Shown in pieces: positions 1 through 10,609 of a DNA stretch of 64,000 nucleotides; the first letter of the stretch is position 1; every line of letters begins with the position of its first letter. This stretch comes from Liriodendron chinense. Its lineage: Eukaryota > Streptophyta > Magnoliopsida > Magnoliales > Magnoliaceae. Below the pieces are notes generated by a model that was not told where the DNA came from, did not search any database, and saw only the letters and a program-made list of their open reading frames with translations. The position numbers and the translations under genes are program-made. Location of the stretch: assembly GCA_003013855.2 (NCBI GenBank), contig ML058477.1, positions 434,001-498,000 of the forward strand, read 5' to 3'.

Positions 1-1395
1 TTTGGGTTCGGGATCGGGTTTCGGGTTTGGTTTTCGTGTTTGGGTCTAGGTTTAGGGTATGTGAATGGATTTAGGAATAGGTGTAGGTTTAGTTTAGGTG
101 ACATGAGTTTGGGATTAGGTTTAGGGCATAGGTTTAGATTTTTGGGTTTGGGATCGAGTTTCGGGTTTGGTTTTCGTGTTTGGGTCTAGGTTTAGGGTAG
201 GTGAATGGATTTAGGAATAGGTGTAGGTTTAGTTTAGGTGACATGAGTTTAGGATTAGGTTTAGGGCATAAGTTGAGATTTTCGGGTTCGGGATCGAGTT
301 TCGGGTTTGGTTTTCGTGTTTCGGTCTAGGTTTAGGGTATGTGAATGGATTTAAGAATAGGTGTAGGTTTAGTTTAGGTGACATGAGTTTAGGATTAGGT
401 TTAGGGCATAAGTTGAGATTTTCGGGTTCGGGATCGAGTTTCGGGTTTGGTTTTCGTGTTTGGGTCTAGCTTTATGGTATGTGAATGGATTTAGGAATAG
501 GTGTAGGTTTAGTTTAGGTGACATGAGTTTAGGATTAGGTTTAGGGCATAGGTTTAGATTTTTGGGTTCGGGATCGGGTTTCGGGTTTGGTTTTCGTGTT
601 TGGGTCTAGGTTTAGGCTAGGTGAATGGATTTAAGAATAGGTGTAGGTTTAGTTTAGGTGATTTGAGTTTAGGATTAGGTTTCGGGGATAGGTTTAGATT
701 TTTGGGTTCAGGATCGGGTTTCGGGTTTGGTTTTCGTGTTTGGGTCTAGGTTTAGGGTATGTGAATGGATTTAGGAATAGGTGTAGGTTTAGTTTAGGTG
801 ATTTGAGTTTAGGATTAGGTTTCGGGGATAGGTTTAGATTTTTGGGTTCGAGATCGGGTTTCGGGTTTGGTTTTCGTGTTTGGGTCTAGGTTTAGGGTAG
901 GTGAATGGATTTAGGAATAGGTGTAGGTTTAGTTTAGGTGACATGAGTTTAGGATTAGGTTTAGGGCATAAGTTGAGATTTTCGGGTTCGGGATTGGGTT
1001 TCGGGTTTGGTTTTCGAGTTTGGGTCTAGGTTTAGGCTAGGTGAATGGATTTAGGAATAGGTGTAGGTTTAGTTTAGGTGATTTGAGTTTAGGATTAGGT
1101 TTCGGGGATAGGTTTAGATTTTTGGGTTCGGGATCGGGTTTCGGGTTTGGTTTTCGTGTTTGGGTCTAGGTTTAAGGTAGGTGAATGGATTTAGGAATAG
1201 GTGTAGGTTTAGTTTAGGTGACATGAGTTTAGGGATCGGGTTTAGGAAAAGGTTCTCGTGTGCAAACCAAGGTTTAGGTTGGGAATTGGTGTAGCATTAG
1301 GTTAGGTGATTTGAGATTAGGATTAGGTTTACGCATTGGTTTATAGTTTCGGGTTCGGGATCGGGTTTATGGTTAGGTTTTCGAGTTTGGGTCTA
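1..1395 (+). repeat. 140-bp telomere-like tandem satellite
   Basis: About nine tandem units with a 140-bp period: the TTTGGGTTCGGGATCGGG-type start recurs at 1, 141, 281, 421, 561, 701, 841, 981 and 1121. Units differ by scattered substitutions, and the array decays after about 1250. Each unit holds TTTAGGG (plant telomere heptamer) and related TTTGGG, TTCGGG and TTTCGGG words, all with the G-rich strand on +. The array runs off the left edge. The sequence supports a satellite with a telomere-like composition; a subtelomeric location is inference. No ORF of interest. Confidence 0.9.
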
Positions 1396-1407
1396 GGTTT
1401 AGAGTTA

Positions 1408-1668
1408 TGGCCCGTTTGGCACCATGGATTCTAGGAGAAAGGAGGAGAAAGGAGGAGAAACTGGTTGCTTTATTCTGTTTGGCACCATGGATTTGATGAG
1501 AAGTGGATTTGAGAGGATTAAAATTTACACCGTCCATTCCTTCATGTTTGATTTCTCTCCAAATCTTGACTGCCAAACAGAAAATCTGAAATTGGTAAGA
1601 ACTGGAATTGATGAGAATTCATATCATAGAATCCACTTCTCCTCAAATCCATGGTGCCAAACGGGCCA
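1408..1668. mobile_element. Tourist-like MITE (PIF/Harbinger type)
   Basis: A 261-bp element with 23-bp terminal inverted repeats starting TGGCCCGTTTGGCACC, flanked on both sides by TTA (1405-1407 and 1669-1671), the target duplication expected of PIF/Harbinger-type MITEs. An inner copy of the TIR starts near 1478 (GTTTGGCACCATGGATTTGA) and pairs with the right end over about 33 bp, better than the outer left end does, so the left end looks duplicated. It has no coding capacity. The flanks on both sides are telomere-like repeat, so it inserted into the decaying edge of the satellite. Confidence 0.85.
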
Positions 1669-1765
1669 TTAGATGAATTGAGTTTAGGTTTCGGTTTAGC
1701 CGTAGCTTATAGGTTTTAGTTTTAGGTTTATGGTTTCGGGTTTAGGGTGTAGGTCTTGGAGACTC
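1669..1765 (+). repeat. Continuation of telomere-like repeat beyond the MITE
   Basis: The sequence resumes with TTTAGGTTTCGGTTTAG, TTTTAGGTTTATGG and TTTCGGGTTTAGGG words, the same degenerate telomere-like composition as left of the MITE. The 140-bp periodicity is no longer evident. Confidence 0.7.
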
Positions 1766-1769
1766 AAAC

Positions 1770-2437
1770 AACTCAAGGATAGCTCCGACGCACATCCGGG
1801 TCTGCTCCACACAAAGCGGGCCTGTCCAAATGGCCAGGCCACCCATATTGCTGTCCATAGGAAATGGACAGCTTCCTCATGGTCATAACAGCGGTTCCCA
1901 CCTTCCACGGACCCCCGCTTAACACCCGGATAGCTCCGACGCACATCCGGGTCTGCTCCATTAATTTCGAGCTAATACATAAACACGGGCCTGTCCAAAT
2001 GGCCAGGCCACCCATATTGCTGTCCATAGGAAATGGACAGCTTCATCATGGTCATAACAACGGTTCCCACCTTCCAGGGACCCCCGCTCAACACCCGGAT
2101 AGCTCCGACGCACATCCGGGTCTGCTCCATTAATTTCGAGCTAATACATAAACACGGGCCTGTCCAAATGGCCAGGCCACCCATATTGCTGTCCATAGGA
2201 AATGGACAGCTTCATCATGGTCACAACAGCGGTTCCCACCTTCCAGGGACCCCCGCTCAACACTCGGATAGCTCCGACGCACATCCGGGTCTGCTCCATT
2301 AATTTTGAGCTAATACATAAACACGGGCCTGTCCAAATGGCCAGGCCACCCATATTGCTGTCCATAGGAACAGGACAGCTTCAGCATGGTCACAACAGCG
2401 GTTCCCACCTTCCAGGGACCCCCGCTCAACATCAACA
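1770..2437. repeat. 169-bp tandem repeat, about four units
   Basis: Units begin near TAGCTCCGACGCACATCCGG at 1780, 1931, 2100 and 2269. The spacing is 151, 169 and 169 bp; the first unit lacks about 18-26 bp around TTAATTTCGAGCTAATACAT. The last unit breaks off near 2437. Units differ by only a few bases, so the array is recent. Overlapping ORFs of 74-89 codons on both strands exist only because the repeat lacks stops in several frames; I do not call them genes. Confidence 0.9.
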
Positions 2438-3114
2438 TCAATAAAGTACTCTTAATCACAAGTATCATGTTCGTCATCTAATTTTCCACTAAATGATAAT
2501 ATAATAAAATCAGTCGCCCATCCAAGGATGGATAGATTGAAATGCTATCATTATTTCCATTTACATGCCCAAGCCTAAATTTCGACAGATCTCCCCCTAT
2601 CTCTCTAGATATATTTATCTTACATTTCATTTCCACGTCAACTATCCACACATTGTGTGGATTAAATTGACAATGGAATTAAACATAAGAAACATATCCA
2701 GAGAGAATAGGAGAGTTACTGCACGAAACTAATGACCCTACGCATGTAAATGACAAACAACGATAACATTCCAATCTATCCAACCTTGGACTGTCCAACA
2801 GGACAATTTGGCAGATTTCTATACCTCCAAAACACACTTTATCTATGCTCGGCAATATAGAAATCTCCAAATGGGCTAACTGATTCAATTATACTACCAT
2901 TTGTGGACAAAAAATAATTATTAATAATAAGCTAAATACATCCACAACATACATATCCACATAAATCAACCACGGATAGCTCCGACGCACATCCGGGTTT
3001 GCTCCATCAATTCTAGATACACAAGCACATGAAAATGGCAGAATCATCAACACCATGAATCAAGTTTAATCAAATACCTAATGACTATTTTGTGAACAAA
3101 TAAGTATGGGCGGC
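2438..3114. other. AT-rich spacer with an orphan fragment of the 169-bp repeat
   Basis: I see no gene here. At about 2972-3008 there is an isolated copy of the start of the 169-bp unit (GGATAGCTCCGACGCACATC followed by GGGTTTGCTCCAT), which suggests the tandem array grew from, or seeded, dispersed copies. The rest is unrecognised AT-rich sequence. Confidence 0.5.
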
Positions 3115-3139
3115 CCACCATGGGAATCGGATTGCGTGC

Positions 3140-3590
3140 GGAGTGTAGAGTAAACTCAGTTGGGCCCACCTAGAATGTATGTGATTTATCTATTCCGTCC
3201 TTATGTTTTTCCACCTCATTTTAGTGGTTGAGCCCAAAATTTAAGCATATCCAACTCTCAAGTGGACCATGCCATGGGAAACAGTGGGAATAATGATTTC
3301 CACCATTCCCAGGCCCTACAGTGATCTTTATTTGTCATCCAACCTGTTCATAAGATCACATGGATATGGATGAGGGAAAACACAAATATCAGCTTCATCT
3401 AAAACTTCTGTGTCCTCCAAGAATTTTTCAATGATACACATTCAGTTCACACTTGTGGTGTGGTCCACTTTAGATTTTGATATGCTTCATTTTTGGGCAC
3501 CATACCTAAAATTTCCTGCTAAGATGGATGGACGGAGTGGATAAAATACGTAAATCACTGTGGGCCCCACAGAGTTTGCTCCACACAAAT
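3140..3590. mobile_element. Long-TIR MITE-like element (GTGGGCCCCAC family)
   Basis: The left end at about 3140-3200 (AGTAAACTCAGTTGGGCCCA, then GTGATTTATCTATTCCGTCC) is matched in inverted orientation by about 3520-3587 (GGACGGAGTGGATAAAATAC, then GTGGGCCCCACAGAGTTTGC). The interior holds TGTGGTCCACTTTAGATTTT and CATGGGAAACAGTGGGAATA. No ORF and no clear target duplication. Similar GTGGTCCACTT sequence recurs at 26930-27850. The superfamily is not determined. Confidence 0.55.
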
Positions 3591-3599
3591 ATATGCTTG

Positions 3600-4000
3600 A
3601 TCCAAAACAGTGGACAGTGAGGGTGGGCCCCACGAGCAGTGGACAGCGACGGTGGGCCCCACATTTATTGTATATCATGATTTTTATTAATTTGTAAATC
3701 ACAAATTAAAATCCCTAATTAAGGAAGGAATTAGGGGATTTTAATTTCGAAATCCCTAATTAGGGGATTTTAATTTCAAAATCCCTAATTAGGGATTTAC
3801 TAAATCAGTGGGCCCCACCAAATCGTGGACAGCTAAGGTGGACCCCACGCACATGCAATGGACAGCGATAGCGACGGTGGGACCCACATGCAATGGACAG
3901 CAATGGTGGGACCCACATGCACTGGACAGAGATGGCGTATGGGACCCACATGCTTAGGATTTTGGCAGTGGGCCCCACAATGAACAACGAGGAGAGAGAG
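3600..4000. repeat. GTGGGCCCCAC / GTGGGACCCAC motif cluster and 29-bp repeat
   Basis: Near-palindromic GTGGGCCCCAC or GTGGGACCCAC words recur near 3623, 3651, 3811, 3838, 3876, 3905, 3940 and 3968, often followed by ATGCAATGGACAGC in a degenerate unit of about 30 bp. At 3705-3800 a 29-bp repeat (ATTAGGGGATTTTAATTTC) alternates with CCCTAATTAGGG palindromes. I see no coding region. Confidence 0.6.
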
Positions 4001-4265
4001 AGAGAGAGAGAGGAAATGGAGGAAGAAGGAAGGGGGAGACGGTTACCGGCGGAGGCGGCGGCGTACGGTGCTGGTGGAGGAGCGTGCTCACGCGGGTGGC
4101 ATCGGTGACGGTGTACGGCGGCGTCGGTGGTCGGCTGGGGGTCGGTGGTCGGGTGGCCGCCGGTGACGGACGGCCGGTGGTCGGCAGTGAGGGAGATGGC
4201 CGCGAGAGAGAGAGAGAGAGCGTGAGAGAGAGAGAGAGAGCGAATGAGAGAAAAGAGGGCGATCG
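3985..4265. repeat. GA microsatellites flanking a GC-rich segment
   Basis: Two (GA)n tracts, at about 3991-4012 and 4203-4250, flank a GC-rich stretch dominated by CGGTGG, GGCGGC and GGTCGG words. ORFs of 63-162 codons across it are low-complexity and differ between frames and strands, so I do not call a gene. Confidence 0.6.
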
Positions 4266-4269
4266 GGTA

Positions 4270-4723
4270 AGTTAAAAAGACGACTTTTACCAACGAAAAT
4301 TTTCGTCGGTAAAGGTTTTTTTTCGTCGGTAAAAGTCCGTATCAAAACTTTTACCTACGAAAATTTTCGTCGGTAAAAGTCATCTCTTTTCTTGGCGGGA
4401 ATCACACGTTACACATTATTACCGACAGGCCACAGTCGTCGGGAAAAGTTTTCGCTTTTACCGACGAAAATTTTCATCGGTAAAAGTAAAATTTGCTGTT
4501 TTATTTTTTAGCAACAGGTATCTTCGTCGGCAATAAACTTTTTACCGACGAAATTATAATTTTGTCGGTAAAAGTGTATGGTGGGAAGCAAATCCGGCGG
4601 TGGCAGGAAGCTGGAATGATTTTTACCGACGATTTCTATATTTCATGGGGAAAATGATTTTTCCCAACGAAAATAATTTCGTCGGTAATACTTTCGTCGG
4701 TAAAAATCCGTTCTCTTGTAGTG
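4270..4723 (-). mobile_element. CACTA (En/Spm-type) transposon terminus with subterminal repeats
   Basis: On the minus strand the segment begins at 4723 with CACTACAAGAGAACGG, the diagnostic end of plant CACTA elements. Inside are many direct and inverted copies of the subterminal motif TTTTACCGACGAAAA / TTTTCGTCGGTAAAA, between 4283 and 4710, forming large hairpins. The flank at 4724 onward is the 3' noncoding region of Athila-1, so the transposon inserted there. I could not find the opposite terminus or a transposase in the window, so the element is truncated or extends past the left edge. Confidence 0.75.
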
Positions 4724-4891
4724 TATGCAATGGTCAAGAACATGAGAGCAATGAGAAAATATAAGAGAGTAAGAACAATAATACCTGCGAGAGTCGATCA
4801 TGGAAGTCGAAAACCCAACAACTCAACCTCTAACCAAGAAAAACTAAAATGACTAAACCTACCTATGATATACCTCTGTCAGACTAGGAGA
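4724..4891 (-). other. Truncated 3' noncoding region of Athila-1
   Basis: After the integrase stop, about 168 bp match the start of the 3' noncoding region of Athila-2 and Athila-3 (ATCTCCTAGTCTGACAGAGG on the minus strand, later ATTGCTCTCATGT). The match is cut off by the CACTA end at 4723. Confidence 0.75.
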
Positions 4892-7800
4892 TCAATCATC
4901 CTGATACACAGGATCATTCAGAGTGATGGACATGTCCTCTGAATTAAATTTCTCAACAAATGGTTTAAGGCGTTGTCCATTAACTTTAAAACAGTTACCA
5001 TTCGCTGCATTCTCAATCTCAACAGCCCCATGAGAAAAAACTTCTTTGACAATATATGGGCCGGTCCATCGAGATCGTAATTTTCTCGGAAAAAGATGAA
5101 GTCGGGAATTGTACAAGAGCACTTTCTGTCCTTCATGGAAAGATTTTCTGAAGATGTGCTTGTCATGAAAGGCCTTCATCTTACTCTTGTAAATTCTTGA
5201 GTTCTCATGTGAATCGTTCCGGATCTCATCAAGCTCATTTAATTGGAGTTTACGAAGCGAGCTAGCCTTGTCAATGTCAAAATTTAATGCCTGAATTGCC
5301 CAATAGGCTTTATGTTCAATCTCCACAGTAAAGTGGCAAGCTTTCCCATAGACAAGTCTACAAGGAGACATTCCAATGGGTGTCTTGTAAGCGGTACGGT
5401 GGGCCCAAAGTGCATCATCTAATCTTAGAGACCAATCCTTGCGATTCGGCCTCACCGTCTTTTCCAAAATCTGTTTGATTTTCCTATTGGAGCTTTCAGC
5501 TTGCCCACTTGTTTGTGGGTGGTATGGGGAACTCACTTTATGCCTAATACTGTATTTCTTCATTAAAGCTTCAAAAGGTCTATTGCAAAAGTGAGAACCA
5601 CCGTCACTAATGATGGCTCGAGGCGTCCCAAATCTAGAAAGTATGTTTCCTTTAAGGAACTTGAGAACCGTACGATGATCGTTGGTTTTACATGGGATAG
5701 CCTCTATCAATTTAGACACATAGTCTACGGCAAGCAATATATAGACATGTCCAAAAGATGAGGGGAATGGTCCCATGAAATCGATGCCCCAACAGTCAAA
5801 GACTTCAAGATGTTGAATTGGGGTGAGAGGCATCATATTTCGACGGGATAATCCTCCTAACTTTTGGCAACGCTCTCATGCTTTGCAAAACTCGTGGGTG
5901 TCCTTAAATAGTGTGGGCCAATAAAAACCACACTGCACAATTTTTGCAGTGGTTTTCTTAGCGAAAAAATGACCCCCACATGCTTGATCATGACAAAAGG
6001 AGATGACGGAATTATGATCATCATCAGGGACACATCTCCTTATAATTTGGTCTGGGTAATATTTAAACAATAAAGGTTCATCCCAGAAAAATCTGCGCAC
6101 TTCCCTTAGAAATTTATGTTTGTCTTGCGCAGTCCAATGAGTCGACATCGCACCTATGGAAAGATAATTGACTATGTCAGCATACCATGGTGGGTGCATA
6201 GAAACAAAGAGTTGCTCATCAGGGAATGAGTCCTCAATAGGTGACTCGTTAATGGAATTAGGTAGGACTAGGCGAGATAGATGATCCGCCACCACATTTT
6301 CTACCCCCTTCTTGTCCTTGATCTCCAAATCGAATTCTTGAAGGAGTAGGATCTATTTAAGCAAGCGGGGCTTGGCATCCTTCTTAGAAAGGAGGTGTTT
6401 TAGCGCCGCATGATCTGTGTAAACGATGACCTTGGATCCTATTAAGTAAGGCCTGAATTTATCCAAGGCAAAGATGACGGCTAGGAGCTCTTTCTCCGTA
6501 GTCGAATAATTAACTTGGGCGGGATTCAAGGTCCTACTTGCGTAGTAGACAACATGGGACTTTTTGTCCTTCTTTTGGCCAAACACCGCCCCAATAGCAT
6601 AATCGCTCGCATCGCACATCAACTCAAAAGGTATGGACCAATCCGGTGGTTGCATGATGGGAGCGGTTGTCAACATGTCTTTTAGCTTTGAAAAAGCTAA
6701 TTGACATTCGGCACTCCATTCAAATTGGTTCTCCTTTTGTAAAAGGTTACATAAAGACCTTGAGATATGGCTAAAATCCTTTATGAATCTTCTATAGAAA
6801 CCGGCGTGTCCAAGGAAGGACCGCACATCGCGTATGCTTTTGGGTGGTGGTAGATTAGAAATTATGTCAATTTTTGCCCGGTCTACCTCTATTCCATTGG
6901 ACGAGATGATATGTACAAGGACTATTCCTCTTTGTACCATGAAATGACACTTTTCCTAGTTTAAAACGAGGTTCTTCTCCTCACACCTCATCAAGACCAA
7001 CTTCAAGTGATTGAGGCACTCGTCAAATGTACAACCAAAAGCAGAAAAGTCATCCATGAATACCTCGAGAAACTCACCCACCATGTCTGAGAAAATACTC
7101 AACATGCATCGTTGGAATGTGGCGGGTGCATTACATAGTCCGAATGGCATTCTTCAGTAAGCGAAGGTACCAAACGGGCATGTAAATGTGGTTTTCTCTT
7201 GGTCCTCTGGGGCTATCTCAATTTGGTTGTATCAGGAATAGCCATCTAGGAAGCAATAATAGGAGTGACCTGCCAACCTCTCCAAAATTTGATCCATGAA
7301 TGGGAGAGGGAAGTGGTCTTTCCTAGTGACCGTGTTGAGCTTCCGATAATCAATACACATACGCCAACCGGTGGTTATTCTAGTTGGTATAAGCTCGTTG
7401 TTGGCATTTTCTACGATGGTAATATCGGATTTCTTGGGGACAACTTGGGTAGGACTCACCCATTGGCTATCCGAGATGGGGTAGATGATACCCACATCTA
7501 ATAGCTTTAACACTTCGATTTTAACAACCTCCATTATGTTTGGATTTAGCCTTCTTTGAGGTTGTCTAGTCATTTTTACATTTTCTTCAAGGTGTATACG
7601 GTGAGTACAAACCGAAGAATCTATCCCTTTGAGATCCACTATTGTCCAACCTATGGCTCCCCTATGTTCTTTGAGTAACTCAATCAACTTGAGCTCTTGG
7701 TCTTTTTCTAGGTGTGAGGCAATGACAATTGGGAAAGTTTCCCTTGACCCAAATATACATATTTAAGCTCGGATGGCAATGGTTTATGGTCAAGCTTCGG

Positions 7801-8510
7801 TGGTTTGATGTTAGACGGTAGAGACCTTGATGTGGTTGGTGGCAACTTTTCAAAATGGGGTCTCCACCGGCTAGTACCAACTACCGGTCTCTCTACATTC
7901 AATGCTTGCACAATTTCACTAATTATGGGGTCCTTGTAATCCACGAAATGTGCCAAGCATGTCTCCAAGCTTTCTAGTGGTTCAAGTTGGAGGAGTTCTT
8001 CTTCTTCAAGAGATTCAAGCATGTTTACCTCGAACAACTCGTCATCATCAACATCCATATGTCTTTTGCCCAAGTGGAACACATTCACCTCTAGTGTCAT
8101 GTTCCCAAAGGATAATTGCATCACCCCATTCCGGCAATTGATGATCGCATTTGATGTAGCAAGGAATGGGCGGCCTAAGATCACCGGTATTTGAGTGCTA
8201 GCATCTAAAACCGGTTGTGTGTCCAAGACGATAAAATCTATCGGTAGTAGAATTTGTCAACTTGGACTAGAACATCCTCAACTATCCCCCTTGGTACACG
8301 GATGGATCTTTCAGCGAGTTGCAATGTGGTTTTGGTGGGTTTTAATTCACCAAGACCCAATTGCTCATATACCGAGTATGTGATCAAATTTACGCTTGCC
8401 CCGAAATCTAGCAATGCACGCTCAATCCGGTAGTCTCCAATGATACATGAGATTGTGGGACTACCGGGATCTTTGAATTTTGGGGGGGGTCTTTTGAGTG
8501 AGAATGGCAC
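4892..8510 (-). pseudogene. pol: Athila-1 pol pseudogene (protease, RT, RNase H, integrase)
   Basis: Domains in order: aspartic protease (LLDFGASVNLITY, then ILGRPFLATSNA) in 8510-7900; RT in about 7690-6700 (CIDYRKLN, MPFGLCNAPATFQ, FMDDFS); RNase H in about 6700-6350 (VYTDHAALKHLL); integrase in 6328-4892 with the H-H-C-C zinc region and core motifs IDFMGPFP and ISDGGSHF. Breaks: a one-base loss near 8237, a frameshift near 7745, TGA at 7232 (a Gly codon in other copies), TGA at 7154 (Arg), TAG at 6956 and 6353 (both Trp) and TGA at 5876 (a Cys codon). The stop near 4892 is the natural pol end. It cannot make a working polyprotein. Confidence 0.9.
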
Positions 8511-10125
8511 TCACTTGCTCATTCAAGAAGGCCTTTTGCTGCACGTTATATTTGCGTTTAGTTGTGCATAAGTCCTTTAGAAACTTGGCATAAGAGGGGA
8601 TTTGTTTGATGGCATCAAGCAAAGGAATGTTTATCTTGACTTGTCTGAAAATCTCTAGAATATCGTGAGAGTTTGGAAGAGATTTTGGGGCAACCAATCT
8701 CCTAGGGAATGGTGCTACGGGCTTATAGATACGTTCCTTCTCTTGTGGGGCTAAGTTGGATCCGTCCTCATCCTCAGAATTTACCGGATCATTAGGCTTG
8801 TCGGCCTTCACCGGAATAGATTTGTCGATTTGTTTACCACTTCTAAGAGTGGTGACGGATTTGGCTTGCTCCATATGTTGGTTGAATGGGTCAGGGATGC
8901 TTACTTCATGTACTTGTTTTGGATTGGGCTGAGGTTGGGCCGGGAAGGTCCCTTCCCTAGCATTCAAGCGTCCCTTAATCTCATCAACCGAGACTTTAAG
9001 CTCTTGGAACATTTGCTGATTTGTTTGATTAATTTGCGTTTGCCCTTGTATAAACGCTTTCAAGGTATCCTCCATTGAGAATTGAGGTGGGGCCATATTT
9101 TGCATGGGTGACCCTCCTTGAGAGTTGGTAGGATTTCCCGTGGGAGCATTCTTCCAATTGAAATTTGGGTGGTTCTTCCAACTAGTACTGTACGTATTAC
9201 CCACCGGACCATTAAAAGGCCGTTGATACCCATATGTGGCATTTGCACGTTCATGTAACACCTCTTGAAATGCAGGAATTGTGGGACAATCATGCGTAGC
9301 GTGTAAATCGGTGTGACAAATCCCACATATGGTCTCAACAGCTTCATTGGACTTTGGAATTCCACTTTTAATAAGTTCCATGGCCTCGATCTTCCTTGTG
9401 AGGTTGGCTATCCTTGCATTCACGTCGTCTTCCTCCTTGAGGATATAGATCCCTCCTTTCTCTTTCTCTTGAATAGGCTTGGGGTTATTGGGTTTATCCG
9501 AGGTATCCCAAGATTGGGCATTTTCAGCCAACATGTCCAAATAACTCTAAGCCTCATCTGGATTTTTACTCATAAACTCGCCATTGCACATCATCTCTAC
9601 AAATTGGCGTATATTGGAACTTAATCCACAATTGAAAACGTTTATAATTCTCCAAATGTCATAGCCATGATGTGGGCAAGCAAGTAGGAGGTCCTTAAAT
9701 CTCTCCCAACATTGGAAGAAAGATTCACCCTCTTTAATCGAAAAATTCATTATGGCTCTTCGAAGGGTGTTCGTTTTATGAGCTGGGAAGAACTTTTTCA
9801 AGAATTCCCGGGTCATCTCATTCAATGACCCAATCGAATGTGGTCTAAGAGAGTGAAGCCAATTTTTTGCTCTTTCTTTCAATGAAAAGGGAAAGAGTTT
9901 AAGTTTAATGGTATCTTCTGAAACATTGGTGTATTGCAAGGTAGCCACCACTTCTTCGAATTCTTTCAAGTGCAGATATGGGCTGTCAGAGTCTAACCCA
10001 TGGAACTTTGGTATGAGTTGAATTACACCCGGCTTTATGTCAATGTTTCCCCCGTTTGGTGGTAGAACCACGTAAGAGGGTGTAATTGCACGGGCTGGTT
10101 GTAGGTAATCACGCAGTGATCTCAT
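8461..10125 (-). pseudogene. gag: Athila-1 gag pseudogene
   Basis: Encodes the Athila gag core (RSLRDYLQPARAITPS, FHGLDSDSPYLHLKEFEEV, FFQCWERFKDLLLACPHHGY) and a C-x2-C-x4-H-x4-C knuckle (CGICHTDLHATHDC). It is broken by a TAG at 9547 replacing the Trp of EAWDY, and by a frameshift at a run of eight G (8482-8489 on +) at the gag-protease junction. The conserved N-terminal start seen in Athila-3 is not intact; a 14-base G run at about 10191-10204 lies in the leader. Confidence 0.9.
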
Positions 10126-10586
10126 TGGAGGAACGTTATGTACCTCATTCTCTCATACTCCCTCTTAGTTTGCATTTGTAGTTGGAGTCGGGGGGGGGGG
10201 GGGGAGGATTCCTTAAAGGTGTTTGATCCATACTCCCCAAATTTTCACAATGTTCTTGGTAATTTCAGACTCGTCTATGGACTAACAATGGTCCAACTAA
10301 ACCACCTTCGGATTGAAGACGATTGGAGTGGTCTCGTTCCCAACGGGACATAAACTACTCAACTAAAAACTAAACTAGACCTAAAATCTGAAATAAAAAG
10401 ACTAAAAACTAAAAGAGTTCAAGTTGGAAGGATAGTACCAATTCGCTTGAACTAGAAGAACTTCCTACCAAATAAAACAGACTTTATTAGTTCTAAAATT
10501 CAGAAAAAACAATCCTAAGAGAACAATAAATCCTAACTACTTCTACTCTATAGCCACTAAAACAATTCAGAATCGTTATCTAAAAT

Positions 10587-10603
10587 CCCCGGCAACGGCG
10601 CCA
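10587..10603 (-). promoter_or_regulatory. Athila-1 primer binding site, tRNA-Asp type
   Basis: On the minus strand TGGCGCCGTTGCCGGGG lies seven bases inside the LTR end. It is complementary to the 3' end of plant tRNA-Asp (CCCCGGCAACGGCG plus CCA), as I recall that tRNA, and is the usual Athila primer site. Confidence 0.85.
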
Positions 10604-10609
10604 AAAACT

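Noticed and set aside
1..1395. CRISPR array
   Set aside because: The units are contiguous 140-bp satellite copies with no unique spacers, in a plant genome.
1696..2444. Overlapping ORFs of 74-89 codons on both strands
   Set aside because: They repeat with the 169-bp unit, shift frame between units and match no family; they are a by-product of the tandem repeat.
3805..4345. 162-codon minus-strand ORF and its plus-strand counterparts
   Set aside because: Ser/Leu/His-rich translation of GA microsatellite and GTGGGCCCCAC repeats; no start context or homology.
10587..10603. tRNA-Asp gene fragment
   Set aside because: Only the 17 bases of the primer site match; no cloverleaf precedes it. It is the retrotransposon PBS.
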